Notes under the pieces: model-generated
Told to the model about the DNA's origin: nothing
Databases searched by the model: none
The model's input: the letters and a program-made list of their open reading frames with translations, nothing else
Program-made: the position numbers and the translations under genes
Shown: one piece after another, positions 1-12,171 of the stretch
Numbering within the stretch: position 1 is the first letter of the stretch
Layout: the number at the start of each line of letters is the position of its first letter
Assembly (NCBI RefSeq): GCF_965363235.1
Contig: NC_134839.1
Location: 57,937,560 to 58,001,559 of the forward strand
Reading direction: 5' to 3'
Length of the DNA stretch: 64,000 bases
DNA from: Mytilus galloprovincialis
Taxonomy: Eukaryota > Mollusca > Bivalvia > Mytilida > Mytilidae

Positions 1-1140
1 TTATGTTTATGTTCTGCTCTATTGGATTTGTGAATTTAACGAATGAAGATCTCAGACAGAAAAAGTAGCAGATCTCTACTGGTTTTTTTTAAAGTCTATC
101 TTTGTCAACTTCGTGAAAAAAGAAACATTTTGAGCAGATCTCCCAAGTTTACACCAAAATTCTTCTCCATTATGCTCAATTCGTGCGAATGAAGATCTCA
201 GTGACGGAAAAGCACCAAGTTCTCTACTGGTTTTTACTTGGTTTAATAGTTTTATCATCTTCGTAAACACATTCAAAAAATTGAGTAGTCTCACCAAAGA
301 TGAAACAAATTCATAACAAAAACTCCACTCTGTACATATATGGTAAATGTCATTATTATGTATTATGGAAAACTAAACCAAAATCATTTGAACGAAGAAA
401 CATGTATTTCCACATATCACCGAAATCAAAGACAACCAGATGCTCCAAGTCGTAGCTTTATACGACCGCAGAGGTTGAACCCTGAACGGTTGGGGCAAGT
501 ATGGACACAACATTCAAGCTGGATTCAGCTCTAAATTTGGATTGTGATTAAATAGTTGACACAGCATAGGTTTCTGACACAGAATGAATGTGTTCTAATG
601 AACTTAAAATTTTTGTTTTCTCTCAGAGCAATTCACTATGCTGTTGAATATTAATCCTCTCAAAAAAATGTTTGAAGAAATTTTCTTTTTTATTTATGAA
701 ATTTCAAATGAGAAAAATTGAACCCAATTTTTTTAATCACATCCCCCTTTCCCTTATTCCAAAACTAATCTCAATTAAAATTTCTGATGGAGTTTGCAAC
801 AATAACTACTCATTTAAATACATCATAAAATATTAAGATGTAAAAAAACTGCTTGTTATCACTGAATGGTAAAGATTATTTTAATTTATCAGTTGGTAGT
901 AAAAAGTGAATATACATTGTATATTGTATATAACAAAGATTTAAGTTGATTCTGGACAAAGAAAGATAACTCCAATTAAAAAAAATCTTGCTATTGCACA
1001 ATATTTTGCAATGAGATATTTCTTGCTTACTATTCTGGACAAAGAAAGATAACTCTAATTAAAAAAAAAAATTGCTATTTCACAATATTGTGCAATTAGA
1101 TATTTCTTGCCATTGCGCAATACTGTGCAATTGAAAAGAC
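1..1140. other. Non-coding, no gene seen
   Basis: AT-rich sequence with no exon I can support. A short motif (GAATGAAGATCTCAG) occurs near 41-55 and again near 187-201, and a pair of related A-rich segments near 950-1,015 and 1,030-1,110 share a TGGACAAAGAAAGATAACT core followed by a CACAATATT motif. I searched the minus strand for further endonuclease G exons and saw none. Confidence 0.5.
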
Positions 1141-1149
1141 TTGCTATTG

Positions 1150-1690
1150 CACAATACTTAATATAATAATTTTAGATCCTGATTTGGACCAACTTGAAAA
1201 CTGGGCCCATAATAAAAAATCTAAGTACATTTTTGGATTCAGCATCTCAAAGAACCCCAAGATTTCAATTTTTGTTAAAATCAGACTAAGTTTAATTTTG
1301 GACCCTTTGGACTTTAGTGTAGACCAATTTGAAAACAGGACCAAAAATGAAGAATCTACATACACAGTTAGATTTGGTATATCAAAGAACCCCATTTATT
1401 CAATTTTTGATGAAATCAAACAAAGTTTAATTTTGGACCCCGATTTGGACCAACTTGAAAACTGGGAATCTAAGTACATTTTTAGATTCAGCATATCAAA
1501 GAACCTAACTGATTCATTTTTTGTCAAAATCAAACTAAGTTTAATTTTGGACCCTTTGGACCTTAATGTAGACCAATTTGAAAACGGGACCAAAAGTTAA
1601 GAATCTACATACACAGTCATGACAGTTAGATTCGGCATATCAAAGAACCCCAATTATTCAATTTTGATGAAATCAAACAAAGTCTAATTT
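1150..1690 (+). repeat. Alternating tandem repeat, about 130-bp modules
   Basis: Two related modules alternate A-B-A-B: one opens with GATTTGGACCAACTTGAAAAC, the other with GTAGACCAATTTGAAAAC, and both run into TTTAATTTTGGACCC. The reading frame open across them comes from the repeat structure and shows no recognisable domain. The style is that of a dispersed mussel repeat. Confidence 0.7.
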
Positions 1691-1699
1691 TGGACCCTT

Positions 1700-2260
1700 T
1701 GGGCCCCTTATTCTGTTGGGACCAAAACTCCCAAAATCAATACCAACCTTCCTTTTATGGTCATAAACCTTGTGTTTAAATTTCATAGATTTCTATTTAC
1801 TTATACTAACGTTATGGTGCGAAAATCAAGAAAAATGCTTATTTGGGTCCCTTTTTGGCCCCTAATTCCTAAACTGTTGGGACCTAAACTCCCAAAATCA
1901 ATACCAACCTTCCTTTTGTAGTCATTAACATTGTGTTTAAATTTCATTGATTTCTATTTACTTAAACTAAAGTTATTGTGCGAAAACCAAGAAAAATGCT
2001 TATTTGGGTCCCTTTTTGGCCCTAATTCCTAAAATGTAATTCCTAAAATGTTGGGACCAAAACTCCCAAAATCAATACCAACCTTCCTTTTGTGGTCATA
2101 AACCTTGTGTTAAAATTTCATAGATTTCCATTCACTTTTACTAAAGTTAGAGTGCGAAAACTAAAAGTATTCGGACGACGACGACGACGCAGACGACGAC
2201 GCCAACGTGATAGCAATATACGACGAAAAATTTTTCAAATTTTGCAGTCGTATAAAAAGA
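1700..2260 (+). repeat. Three-copy tandem repeat, about 166-bp unit
   Basis: Units start near 1,717, 1,883 and 2,050 with GGGACC(A/T)AAACTCCCAAAA and end in GTGCGAAAA followed by a CTTATTTGGGTCCC motif. The last unit runs into a GAC/ACG-rich stretch at about 2,172-2,208. It directly follows the 1,150-1,690 repeat and is probably part of one composite interspersed element. Confidence 0.7.
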
Positions 2261-2574
2261 TACCCATCCTTTTATTTTTTTATTTTTTTATGCATCATTT
2301 AAAAAATTGTAAATTCAATTAAAAAATTGTAAATTCAATACTTGTCCATTTTTCACTTTACCAGTTTTATGTAGGCATACGAAAACACATGTGCTTCAAA
2401 GAAACGAGAAAAACACATTTCATTATTGTAATTCAAACGATACTATTATGTTGCAAAAACGGGTCTATTGACTATTGTTTTGATTTTTTTTTATAGTTTA
2501 CGGAAAATGTACGAGTTTTCTTTATAGATATGATTGTGTTCATATGTACTCAATATTCCTTACAGACTGCTTGC

Positions 2575-2726
2575 AGACGCGGATTCAGGGGGAGCAGAGG
2601 GCCACGCCCCCTTTTCTGGGAAAAAATGGTTGATTATATAGGAAATCATTGAAGCATCATCGGAGCGGGCCCCCTGTAGTGCAGTCAGTGGGCCCCCACT
2701 TAAAAAAAAATCTGGATCCGCCACTG
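2575..2726. mobile_element. MITE-like element, 6-bp target duplication
   Basis: A short element with imperfect inverted ends (left AGACGCGGATTCAGG; right CTGGATCCGCCACTG) and a G/C-rich interior. It is flanked on both sides by GCTTGC, a 6-bp target-site duplication at 2,569-2,574 and 2,727-2,732. Related copies lie at 16,978-17,124 and 23,038-23,187. No coding capacity, so non-autonomous; the superfamily is not assigned. Confidence 0.65.
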
Positions 2727-3030
2727 GCTTGCTGCTTCTTTGTGTGTATAATAATTTAACTTCTTCTACAGCTATCTATAATAGACATTCTTGGAGAATT
2801 ACAACGGCAATGATCGACCACTTGACATCTAAATTTTATAACTGGGTACATATAAAGAGTTTCAACCAATTTCTAAAAGTTAAAAGATATAGCCTAGACA
2901 AAGGAAGGATTAAATTACCAAAACGTGTATTCTTTCTTCCTATATCCATTTAGTATTTCGAAAACATGAATTTAACTAATATAAAACTTCATTAATAGAA
3001 ATTCAAAAATAAAGTATAAATGCATGTTAC

Positions 3031-5046
3031 CTTGGGAGATAAAGAGGTCCTGTACAACAGTACACATTTCTGCTTTGTCTGGCTTTCGCCCGGACATACT
3101 TTTCCAAATCATTCCAGACATCTCTATTGAAACCCTCTCCGACCTATTCGAAAAATTGACAAAATTAATAAAAATAAATCAGAATGAAAATTCATGTACA
3201 ACAACATGCTAGACGTATTTGACAAAGCAAAAAGACATTTGCAACTCATATTTACTAAAAAAAAAATGTATGATTTTAGCATTTATTACTTACCTGTAGC
3301 TACGTTTCTGTGTATGACCTGGCTTCTGAAAATACCTATTTCTATATTGATGATAATACACAATTTGTATAATATGGTTAAACAATGATGTGCGGGGTAT
3401 ACATCCATGAGAAGCCAACAGTCGATTTACACTATACCGTCATGCATTTATAGTTCCTTAAAGGAATTAACTTTAATTTTATAACTCTGGCAAAAGTTAG
3501 TCAGATATGAATTATATTAAAACTATACTGTTAACCTAGAATAATTTATTTTCAGTTGCATTTCGAGAGCAAATAGCATGTCGTTGTAGTTTCATAGCCA
3601 TTCCCCATATCTATCACCCATCAGTTTTCATTTGCCAAAAATTATCAAAAACTTTATCAAATATATTAGCAGGATGAATATTTTAGTTACTGTGAGGATC
3701 ATTTTTAATCATTAAAGATTATTAATCTTTTCATTAAAATTTGAATGAAATGCAAAATTATTGTAAGTAAAACAAACACGAAATATTATTGTCATATTTA
3801 AATGTGTTTGTTTCAGAATATAAATGATATAGCTTATGTTGGAGATGATAGGTCGTTTAGGCTGGGTTTTTTTTTATTGATAAACAAAATGTTTTAGAAC
3901 AAAGCGAATTTACAAAATATCTGTTTACATGGTTTAATTCCATTAAAAATTTGGCGGAAATATATACAATATTGGGTTTTCTAATAAAATCCTCCCTGTA
4001 TATCATTGAAAAATAAGTTGACATATATGTTATAATTCGGAAGCTTCACCTCTAATATCTAATCTATTTGTCAGTGTTCTTTTCATGTATTTATATCTTT
4101 TTATTCTTCATTCTTCAAGTCAGATTTTTTTTTAATAAAGTTTTTTTTTTTTATCTTTTCGGCAAAAATCCATGTTAACTTTAAATATATATACAGACTT
4201 GTAAAACATAGTTATACATGTAATATATGCAGAAATGTATGTGTATGCTTTTATCTAAAATACATCAAGCTATGAAAAATTTAGAAAGAATTTTGCTTGA
4301 TGACCTCTATACATTTTGAACATGCATGTAATTACATGGAAGATACATTTTTAGTCTACCGAAATAGCTTGCCAAGATTATTATTTTTATAATTGTATAT
4401 TACAACAGAACCCTGTAGGGATTTCAAAAACCTGCATATATGTGTACGAAAAATACTAAATAACCAAAACTAATAAAACTACCTGAGGTGATACATTGCT
4501 GAGAGTAAAAGTCTGGTCCATAGCTTTCTGTGTGTGGCGATGGTTAGCTGCCGCTGCAAGATGTCCTCTGTCATAGCCACTGTTTTTGAAGTCATTTTTT
4601 GTAGCCCGGAAGAAATTGTGGATGATGTTGTCTTCCAGAAATTCTGATTTACCTCTCTTGATGTTTTCATTCTTCATAACATGCTCTGGTTTAATGTGTT
4701 CAAATACCCACTGGGCATTCCTATTTCTTCTGTCATAGGACAGTACAAAATTGTCAAATGATCGAACTTGATCCAGACTAGGAAAGCCAAACTTCATGAT
4801 TTCTGAAACGCGATTTACTGGTTGTGGAAAAGCTGCAGGCATACTTGTACTTGTAGTGGCAGGAATAGACGATGAGGCAAAAACTGACGGAACGAATAAT
4901 GCTTTGGTGTCAGTCAAGGGTAACAAATGAGTTAGAGGGTCTTTATTTTCCTTCTTCAGTTTTTCATATTTGGTACCAAAGAATAAACCAATTCCCATAG
5001 ATGCACCACAAAGGCTGGCAGTTGTGATAAAACGAACTCTTGACAT
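3031..5046 (-). CDS. Endonuclease G, mitochondrial (first two coding exons)
   Basis: Exon 1 is 5046-4483 (188 codons, phase 0, donor CAG|GTAGTT); exon 2 is 3143-3031 (113 nt, acceptor AATAG, donor AG|GTAACA). Endonuclease G is a mitochondrial DNA/RNA non-specific nuclease of the beta-beta-alpha-metal family. Residues 1-28 look like a mitochondrial leader with a hydrophobic anchor (GASMGIGLFFG). Residues 159-170 hold the catalytic DRGHLAAAANHR motif, with the His as general base and the later Asn in the metal site. Exon 2 continues with the family's GFNRDVWNDLEKYVR and TGPLYLPR segments. Intron 1 (3144-4482) holds nothing else I recognise. The family is about 290-310 residues, so roughly 80-90 C-terminal residues are missing; exon 3 was not found between 1 and 3,030 and probably lies beyond the left edge. 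The neighbouring EF-hand genes are on the other strand. Gene assignment is firm; the gene is incomplete here. Confidence 0.88.
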
Positions 5047-7120
5047 GTTCGTGAATAATCCAATGTCAACACTGACAACGTGCTAGATAATGAACCGGAT
5101 GTTCAATAAAATCCAAAGTAAATAATGATGATTAACATGCGGAATATTTATTTCATTAGTTTGTACATTTATTTTTATAGGACGTTCTTAATTCTTTCTT
5201 ATTAAACAGTTTTTGCATGGATTTTTTTCTCGTAATTTTTTTTATATAAAGAGGACTTCAGCTTAACAGAGCTTTTAAAAAGTATCTTTAGACCTAACTG
5301 TGGAAGTAAAAAAAAAACATGACAAAAAACAACAAAATCCAACTTGCAATAATTACAAGATAGCGGTCAGTCTTTTTTTGAGATGTTTGGTTTCAGTTGC
5401 GTGAATTGTTTATTCATCGGTAGTTGTTTACTATATTTAGAATAATTGCAAGATTGATTAGCATTATATATAATTTTTATAAAAAAAAATACTTTTGACG
5501 GTTGCTTGCTTAATGTCTAGTGGCAAGTATTTCATGCATATTTACAGCGAATAAATTAAAAGTACTGAAGTGCTGAACATCGTATGACTGCAAGTTCTTG
5601 TGGATGGTCACGTACTTTTTCAAGAAAAAAAATCACATCTCTATGCCTGAAAGTCACATTACGTCCAGTGGCAAACAAACGTATATGCGTTATCAGGACA
5701 ACCATACATTAACAATTAATACTATAAATAAGTTCTATAATAAGAGGCGAAAAAAATCCGGAACTTTGGAATTGTACTTTTGTTTCAGTTTCCTGAACTT
5801 TGGAATTGTACCTTTATTATTTCGGGAATTTAGGATTGTGCCTTATTTTGTATGGTTATTAGGAGTTTACTCTTATCAGGGCTAGGAATTCAAAAAATAT
5901 TCTTGGAAAGCCGGCAGAGACTTTTTTTAAATTTTTTCGGGACTTCAGTATGGCACTGTTCACTCCCTTTACATAATAGAGCCCGTTTGAAATTAAAATC
6001 GGATGAAATCCAACTGCCACAAGATGATAAGAGAATATGTATAGGGACAAATGTGTTGCCTTTCAGCAATCCACCGACGGCGCACTGAAAGAGTTGTTAC
6101 AAGGATTTTAATGTGCCGAGGAGGTATTTGTTTTAATATCCACCTTATCACATACGTAACACTGCTGCGTACTTTTACAGCCCGCACAGCCGAACGGAGG
6201 ACCAACTTTGGAAAGGGGGATACTGTTATTCATATAAAGACCTAAAGGACTATATATTTCAATTTGCAATGAAATAGTAAAAGGAGTTTACGTCAATGAA
6301 AGAGCAATAGCCAAATAACGGGGGACAATTTGACGTTTTTATAAAATGAACCCGATTGGGTGTTTATAAAAATGACACGCTTTAGTTGCCTTCTACAACT
6401 TTACATATTTTTGAGTTTATGCAGTGACGTTATATGGACACGTTTGGCGGATTCGGACACTCTAAGGGGATGAACACGTTTCTGGGTGCTTCACGGTTTG
6501 ATAATTTCTCTCCATATATTCGTTGTAATGTCGTTAATGAAACTATAAAACCGAACAAATATAAGATATTACTAAATGAAATTAGCCGTAGTCGTGTCAT
6601 TTTCAATATGATAAACTATAGGGAGTAAGTAATCCAGTTTGGTAATCTCCTATGCTTGTCGTTCTGGAGTTATAATGTACATTTCTTTATTTTCGAGAAA
6701 AGGGTGGAAAGTAAAGGGTACGACAAAGTAAATGTGTGACCCCTGATGTTGGGTAATACAAACGTAATTCTATCAAATAACAGTCTTACGAATCTTATTT
6801 TGTTTTCTTTCATTTAATACAAAAATATATAAACTTGGTCGATTGAATCATGGCCATAAATGTTAAGAAATCTCTGGGATTTTGTTTTTTTTCTGTTGGA
6901 TTGTTTTTAGTAAACATTTTAACCCCGAAAACTGCAATAATTATAGTAGATTGAAATTCACGTGTTGTTTACTTTGACAATACATGCACTTGTCTCAGAA
7001 TTTTTTTTCTTATATACCTTAATAAAACACAAGGTACTTAAACTTGCATTTTAAAAAAATGTCAGACGGTGACGAAATTCCGTTATATGCCCCTTTCTAG
7101 GCTGTCAACGCTACTAAAAC
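5047..7120. other. Intergenic, no gene seen
   Basis: Sequence between the endonuclease G start and the repeat ahead of gene A. A slightly more GC-rich patch at about 6,050-6,215 gives overlapping short frames on both strands, none with a recognisable domain. It has the look of an old repeat fragment. Confidence 0.45.
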
Positions 7121-7127
7121 TTGTAAA

Positions 7128-7485
7128 TTGATTTATCTTTACAATGGGGAATAACACGCCTACATTTGTTGTCGGAATCATTCGTAGCAATCCTACCCAA
7201 GTATGTCAATCGTAATAAGTTTGAAAACCGCTGAAAATTTGGAAATAAACGTCTCGCAGTATATTAAGATATATGGGACATTTTTTTTCTGAGATAAGTG
7301 CCTGACTAAATTGATTTATCTTTACAATGGTGTATAACACGCCTACATTTGTTGTCGGAATCATTCGTAGCAATCATACCCAAGTATGTCAATCGTAATA
7401 ATTATACCAACCGCTGAAAATTTGGAAAGAAACGTCTCGCAGTATAATAAGGTAAATAAGATTATTTTTTTCTGAGATAAGTGCC
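7128..7485 (+). repeat. Direct duplication of about 180 bp ahead of gene A
   Basis: Two adjacent copies (7,128-7,300 and 7,308-7,485) share TTGATTTATCTTTACAATGG, a TTGTTGTCGGAATCATTCG core, AACGTCTCGCAGTAT and a TTTCTGAGATAAGTGCCTG end. Copy 2 ends about 140 bp before the gene A start codon, so it lies in the promoter or 5' leader region. No core promoter motif stands out. Confidence 0.75.
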
Positions 7486-7622
7486 TGTGTTTGACAATTA
7501 TAAAAATATTAGGACATAAAAACTTGAGAATAATTGCTATCTTATCTATTTACTTACAGAACAAGGATTGTGAAAGAAGATACACGATCAATTTGTCTAC
7601 GTTTCGTGCAGGCTGTACAAAA

Positions 7623-10600
7623 ATGCACTTATTTATTTTGATTTTGCTAACTGCAGATTTAGTATATGTTAACAGGTCAGTACATGTATGTATGTAATAT
7701 ATATTCACTTTGACTAACCCCCCCCCCCCTAAAAAAACAGAATAAATTTGGTATGCACCAATAAGGAGGTAATAAAGTTATCATTGATATAATATTCATA
7801 AGGTTGCAGGAGCGGTTTTATGTTTCAATTTAAAACATTAAAATGCCTCAAAACAAAATCTGGCAATAAAACTAGCCTTTATACAAACAGGTATCTTGTA
7901 ATCGATCCATCTTGATAAAATTGGAAAAGATTAACTTTTCTCCGAAAGAAGGAATATCTGATCCATGGAAGAGACGCATTAAAAAAAGTCAATATGGAGG
8001 TTTGAACAATATTTTAGCGGTTTTCACGTATTCATGAATTGCCACGAAATTTGAAATCAGCATATGGAAAAGTTAATATTGTCTTAAGCAAAAGATAAAA
8101 ACGTGTCTTTTTAGTGTTCTTGGTGTCTCAGGTGGCTGAGGTTATATTTGATAGATTTGTTTTTTTTTTAAACCAGAATCAGGGATTATAGACTCCATGC
8201 TGAAGCATAATGTCGCCTGCCAAAAGTTGAAATGTTCGAAAATTAAGATGTATAGAAGATCTGTTGCTTAGAATTATCGCCAAACACAATTTTTATTTTA
8301 AAAAATACATTAATTTCAGTCAGGTATAAGAAGTACAATATTTAATTTTAGCCAAACTACACAAGGGTATAATTTGAAAGCTCTGAGCGTCAAGGAATTT
8401 TTACGGTTTGATGCCAACCATGATGGAACCATTACTTTAAGCGAATGGGAAACTGTTCTTCGAGGAGATGATGATGATGGTAAGTCCAATAAATGTTCAA
8501 TGAAAACAGCGATTTTGGAAGGTACGGTATGTGCTCAAAGGAACCGGCGATGTTGGAAGGCACGGTATGTGCTCAAAGGAACCGGCGATGTTGGAAGGTA
8601 CGTTATGTGCTCAAAGGAACCGGCGATGTTGGAAGGCACAGTATGTGCTTAAAGGAACCGGCGATGTTGGAAGGTATGGTATGTGCTGAAGGGAACCGGC
8701 GATGTTGGAAGGCACGGTGTGTGCTCAAAAGAAACGGTGATGATGGAAGGTACGTTATGTGCTCAAAGCAACCGGTGATGTTGGAAGGTACGTTATGTGC
8801 TCAAAGGAACCGGCGATGTTGGAAGGTACGGTATGTGCTAAAAGGAACCTACGATGTTGGAAGGCACGGTATGTGCTCAAAGGAATCGGCGATGTTGGAA
8901 GGTATGGTATGTGCTGAAGGGAACCGGCGATGTTGGAAGGCACGGTGTGTGCTCAAAAGAAACGGTGATGATGGAAGGTACGTTATGTGCTCAAAGCAAC
9001 CGGTGATGTTGGAAGGTACGTTATGTGCTCAAAGGAACCGGCGATGTTGGAAGGTACGGTATGTGCTAAAAGGAACCTACGATGTTGGAAGGCACGGTAT
9101 GTGCTCAAAGGAATCGGCGATGTTGGAAGGCATGGTATGTGCTCAAAGATACCGGTGATATTGGAAGGCACGAGATGTGCTCAAAGGAACCGGAGATATT
9201 AGAAGGCACGGGGTGTGCTCAAAGGAACCGACGATGTTGGAAGGCACAGGATGTGCTCAAAGGAGACGATGATGATGGTAGATACAATGTATGCCTAATG
9301 AAAACGACGATATCGGAAGGTACAAAAAATGCTCAGAGGAGACGACGAGGTCTGACGGTACAGTATGTACTCGGAGGAGACGACGATGTCTGAAGGTACA
9401 GTATGTACTCGGAGGAGACGACAAGGTCTGAAGGTACAGTATGTACTCAGAGGAGACGAGGTCTGAAGGTACAGTCTGTACTCGGAGGAGACGACGAGGT
9501 CTGAAGGTACAGTATGTACTCAGAGAAGACGAGGTCTGAAGGTTCAGTATGTACTCAGAGGAGACGAGGTCTGAAGGTACAGTATGTACTCAGAGGAGAC
9601 GACAAGGTCTGAAGGTACAGTATGTACTCAGAGAAGACGAGGTCTGAAGGTTCAGTATGTACTCAGAGGAGACGAGGTCTGAAGGTACAGTATGTACTCA
9701 GAGGAGACGACAAGGTCTGAAGGTACAGTATGTACTCGGAGGAGACGACGAGGTCTGAAGGTACCGTGAGTATGTACTCAGAGGAGACGAGGTCTGAAGG
9801 TACAGTATTTGCTCAGAGGAGATGATGATGACGGTAGGTACAGTATTTGCTCAGAGGAGACGATGATAACGGTAGGTACAGAGTTTGCTCAGTAAAGATG
9901 ATGACAATAGGTACGATGTACACATGTTAAGAGGAGACGACGAAATTTGACAATGTTGACGGTAGGTGCACATTTTGCTAAGTAACGTTGACGTTGACAG
10001 TAATAAGTAGGGACGATGAGAAGGTGAGATTGGCACGATTAGCGAAATATGATCTTTATAGCTCAAAAATATTGGATTACAAGAAAAAACATGTTCAATG
10101 TTTATGCCATTACCAATTTAATTTATCCATCTGCTAGTTGCAAGAATATATCTTTGTCACTGTCTGAGTGAGTTTTAATGTTTTTAGTTTTGATATTGAC
10201 GACTTAATTGCTGTGATAGGTTATATTTTTGATACACACTGTACATCATTTTATTAATTACTCATTAATTTTGTTATTTTAGAGAGATTAAATTTTAAAA
10301 ATATTCCCAAATAGTAAAATAATTTGAATATGTACTTATGTACTTGTCTATATTTCTTATTTTTTTTTGGTTTTGTAAAAAAAAATGCCCTGAAAGACAT
10401 CATTTTGGTAAGATGCTTGATTTTATTTTTACGCCAGAAAAATTGTATTTTTTTTCCAATAGGTGACGGAATCATAACTTGTGACGAGTATGTTCGTCAT
10501 TCGTCATCACCACATGACATTGCTTTAGGAGTACTGAACCAATTCAATGGCGGCGATTGTAAGTTAACGCACGATGAAGGACTGGTTCCATATCACCACA

Positions 10601-12166
10601 TGGACGGAAACGGTAAATGTTTACTTATATAATTTGTGTCAGCCAAGTAGTGAAATATAATAAAATTGAGAATGAAAATCAGTGGGGAATGTGCCAAAGA
10701 GACAACAACCCGACCATAGAGCAGACAACAGCAGAAGGTATTTATAAGTATTTATTTAAAACCTTTTTTCGTTAGAGTAAACTTACCTTTTATTTCAGTT
10801 CGTATAAAATTTACAAATGTATTATGAAAAAAGAAGAAAAGTGAGGATAATAAATGTAAAATAACTCTTAAGTACTTCTCTGCGCTCGAAGCGCTTTTAT
10901 TGGTTACCATTCATCAAGAACTCCCAGAGTAAAATATTTTGAAAGCCAAAGAAGTACAGAAACAAGAGATGAGTTGCATGGCCAAACATAATTCTAAGGT
11001 GACATCCAAATAACATAAGTTGAAGGAAAACACGCCATGGGGAAAACAGATATACGAAAATTCCACAAAATACCACATAGGATATACTATTACAAAATGT
11101 AGGCAACTCGAGTCCAACAAAATACCGGTGACAGATACTTGGCTGCTCCATAAGCTCCTGCTCTACTAATGACACTCATTGTGTTGTTCATGGCCGGTAA
11201 AAATACTATGATAAACTATCTTCTGTGATGTCGCAATCAATGAACAGCACAGAATAAATGCTACGCCAAATTGATAAAACATATGAAAAATGTGAAATTC
11301 ATTAAGTTTACCATCAACCAAGTCTAGTTACTAGTGTGTTGATGCAAAGACATTAAAAATTCATAATAGAATAATTAAAATCGTCTTTCTTGACTGAAAG
11401 TTATGTAAAGTCACTACCACAGCTGGGATTATCCGTCGATATAAAGTAAGAAAAAATATTTCTTTTTTTCATTGTTTTAATTGTTTAAATGAGCCTTTAA
11501 GAATAGATTTAATAACTGTTCGTTATTTATTTCAGGTGATGGAATTCTTCAAGAGATTGAGTTTATAAATTTCTACATTCAGGTAAATGTCCTTGGGAAC
11601 TTGCATGTTCATATTTTTATTGCACATACGGCATATGAATTAATGTGTTTCCATTTCATTCTTTTTATAAAATTTTAATGAATGTTTTGTTATTTATTAT
11701 TAACATCTTTTAAAAAAACATGGATCGTCGTGCAGGGAAGTTTCATAATGCAGTTTTGTTTGTTTTATAGGGTTCATCTCCATCTTTATATTGTTTGTTG
11801 GATACCAATTTTCGTAGATTACGTGGGTATACAGGTGAACCTCAGATTTGAATGTTCAACGAAGTACAAATTACCCATAGGCTTGTAGACAGACTTTGAC
11901 AAAACCTCGAAATCAAATACAAACTAAAGAATGACATTTTTTCCTCAAACCACGAAAGTTGGTTCCCATAAAAAAATAAATAAATTGAAAGTGAACACGT
12001 TGTGCATGTAGACATTTTTCTTTTGTTCAAATTGACCTCTTGTTACTTTGAATATTTGCGTCATTGGGTTACTTTTTCATTGGAGTAAATATTACATTTC
12101 TTTTTATTTCAGGTTTTGAAAAATCTTGGTCTTACTGATCATGGCCATACAACAAAGAGCACTTGA
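7623..12166 (+). CDS. Secreted four-EF-hand calcium-binding protein, gene A
   Basis: Five coding exons: 7623-7675, 8352-8479, 10463-10612, 11536-11582, 12113-12166, all GT-AG, phases 2, 1, 1, 0; 143 residues. Residues 1-17 (MHLFILILLTADLVYVN) form a signal peptide, so the product should be secreted. EF loops: 1 at 38-49 (DANHDGTITLSE), 2 at 58-69 (DDDGDGIITCDE), 3 at 89-99 (an 11-residue, Asp-poor loop, probably unable to bind Ca normally), 4 at 108-119 (DGNGDGILQEIE). Introns 2 and 4... that is, the exon 2/3 and exon 3/4 junctions, fall inside loops 2 and 4. Cys67 and Cys93 sit in loops 2 and 3 and are kept in all copies. The tail DHGHTTKST ends in a stop that overlaps a poly(A) signal. Intron 2 is filled by a 38-bp minisatellite. 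The start was chosen because its exon encodes a signal peptide and joins in phase. Ca binding is inferred from family knowledge; the physiological role is unknown. Confidence 0.85.
8462..10005 (+). repeat. 38-bp minisatellite seeded by the gene A exon 2 donor
   Basis: The first unit, 8462-8499, is exon 2's last 18 bases plus the first 20 of intron 2 (GAGGAGATGATGATGATG|GTAAGTCC...TTCA). About 40 units of exactly 38 bp follow, in three flavours: about 8,500-9,300 (AACCGGCGATGTTGGAAGG core), about 9,300-9,800 (GGAGACGA..AGGTCTGAAGG core) and about 9,800-9,930 (GAGGAGACGATGATGACGG core, closest to the founding unit). Many units keep a donor-like GGTA(A/G)GT or GGTACGG. Degenerate units fade out near 10,000. 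Confidence 0.9.
10680..11200 (+). repeat. Interspersed repeat fragments in gene A intron 3
   Basis: A short R-d-like piece (about 10,680-10,735, with GGAATGTGCCAAAGAGACAA) is followed by a repeat at about 10,860-11,200 with CTCCCAGAG, GCCAAACATAATTCTAAGG and GGCAACTCGAGTCCAAC motifs. The second repeat also lies in the same intron of gene D (about 57,740-58,060), so it predates the A/D duplication. The frames open across it show no domain. Confidence 0.65.
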
Positions 12167-12171
12167 ATAAA
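12166..12171 (+). other. Poly(A) signal overlapping the gene A stop codon
   Basis: AATAAA begins at the last base of the TGA stop (ACTTGAATAAAAG). Gene D has the identical arrangement at 59,123-59,128. If used, the 3' UTR would be very short. Confidence 0.5.

Noticed and set aside
1184-1600. 138-codon open frame with repeated LENW/FENRT words
   Set aside because: Tracks the alternating tandem repeat; no domain, and the minus strand is equally open.
8493-9158. 221-codon open frame
   Set aside because: It lies in the intronic 38-bp minisatellite; openness follows from the repeat, and the frame starts inside the founding unit.
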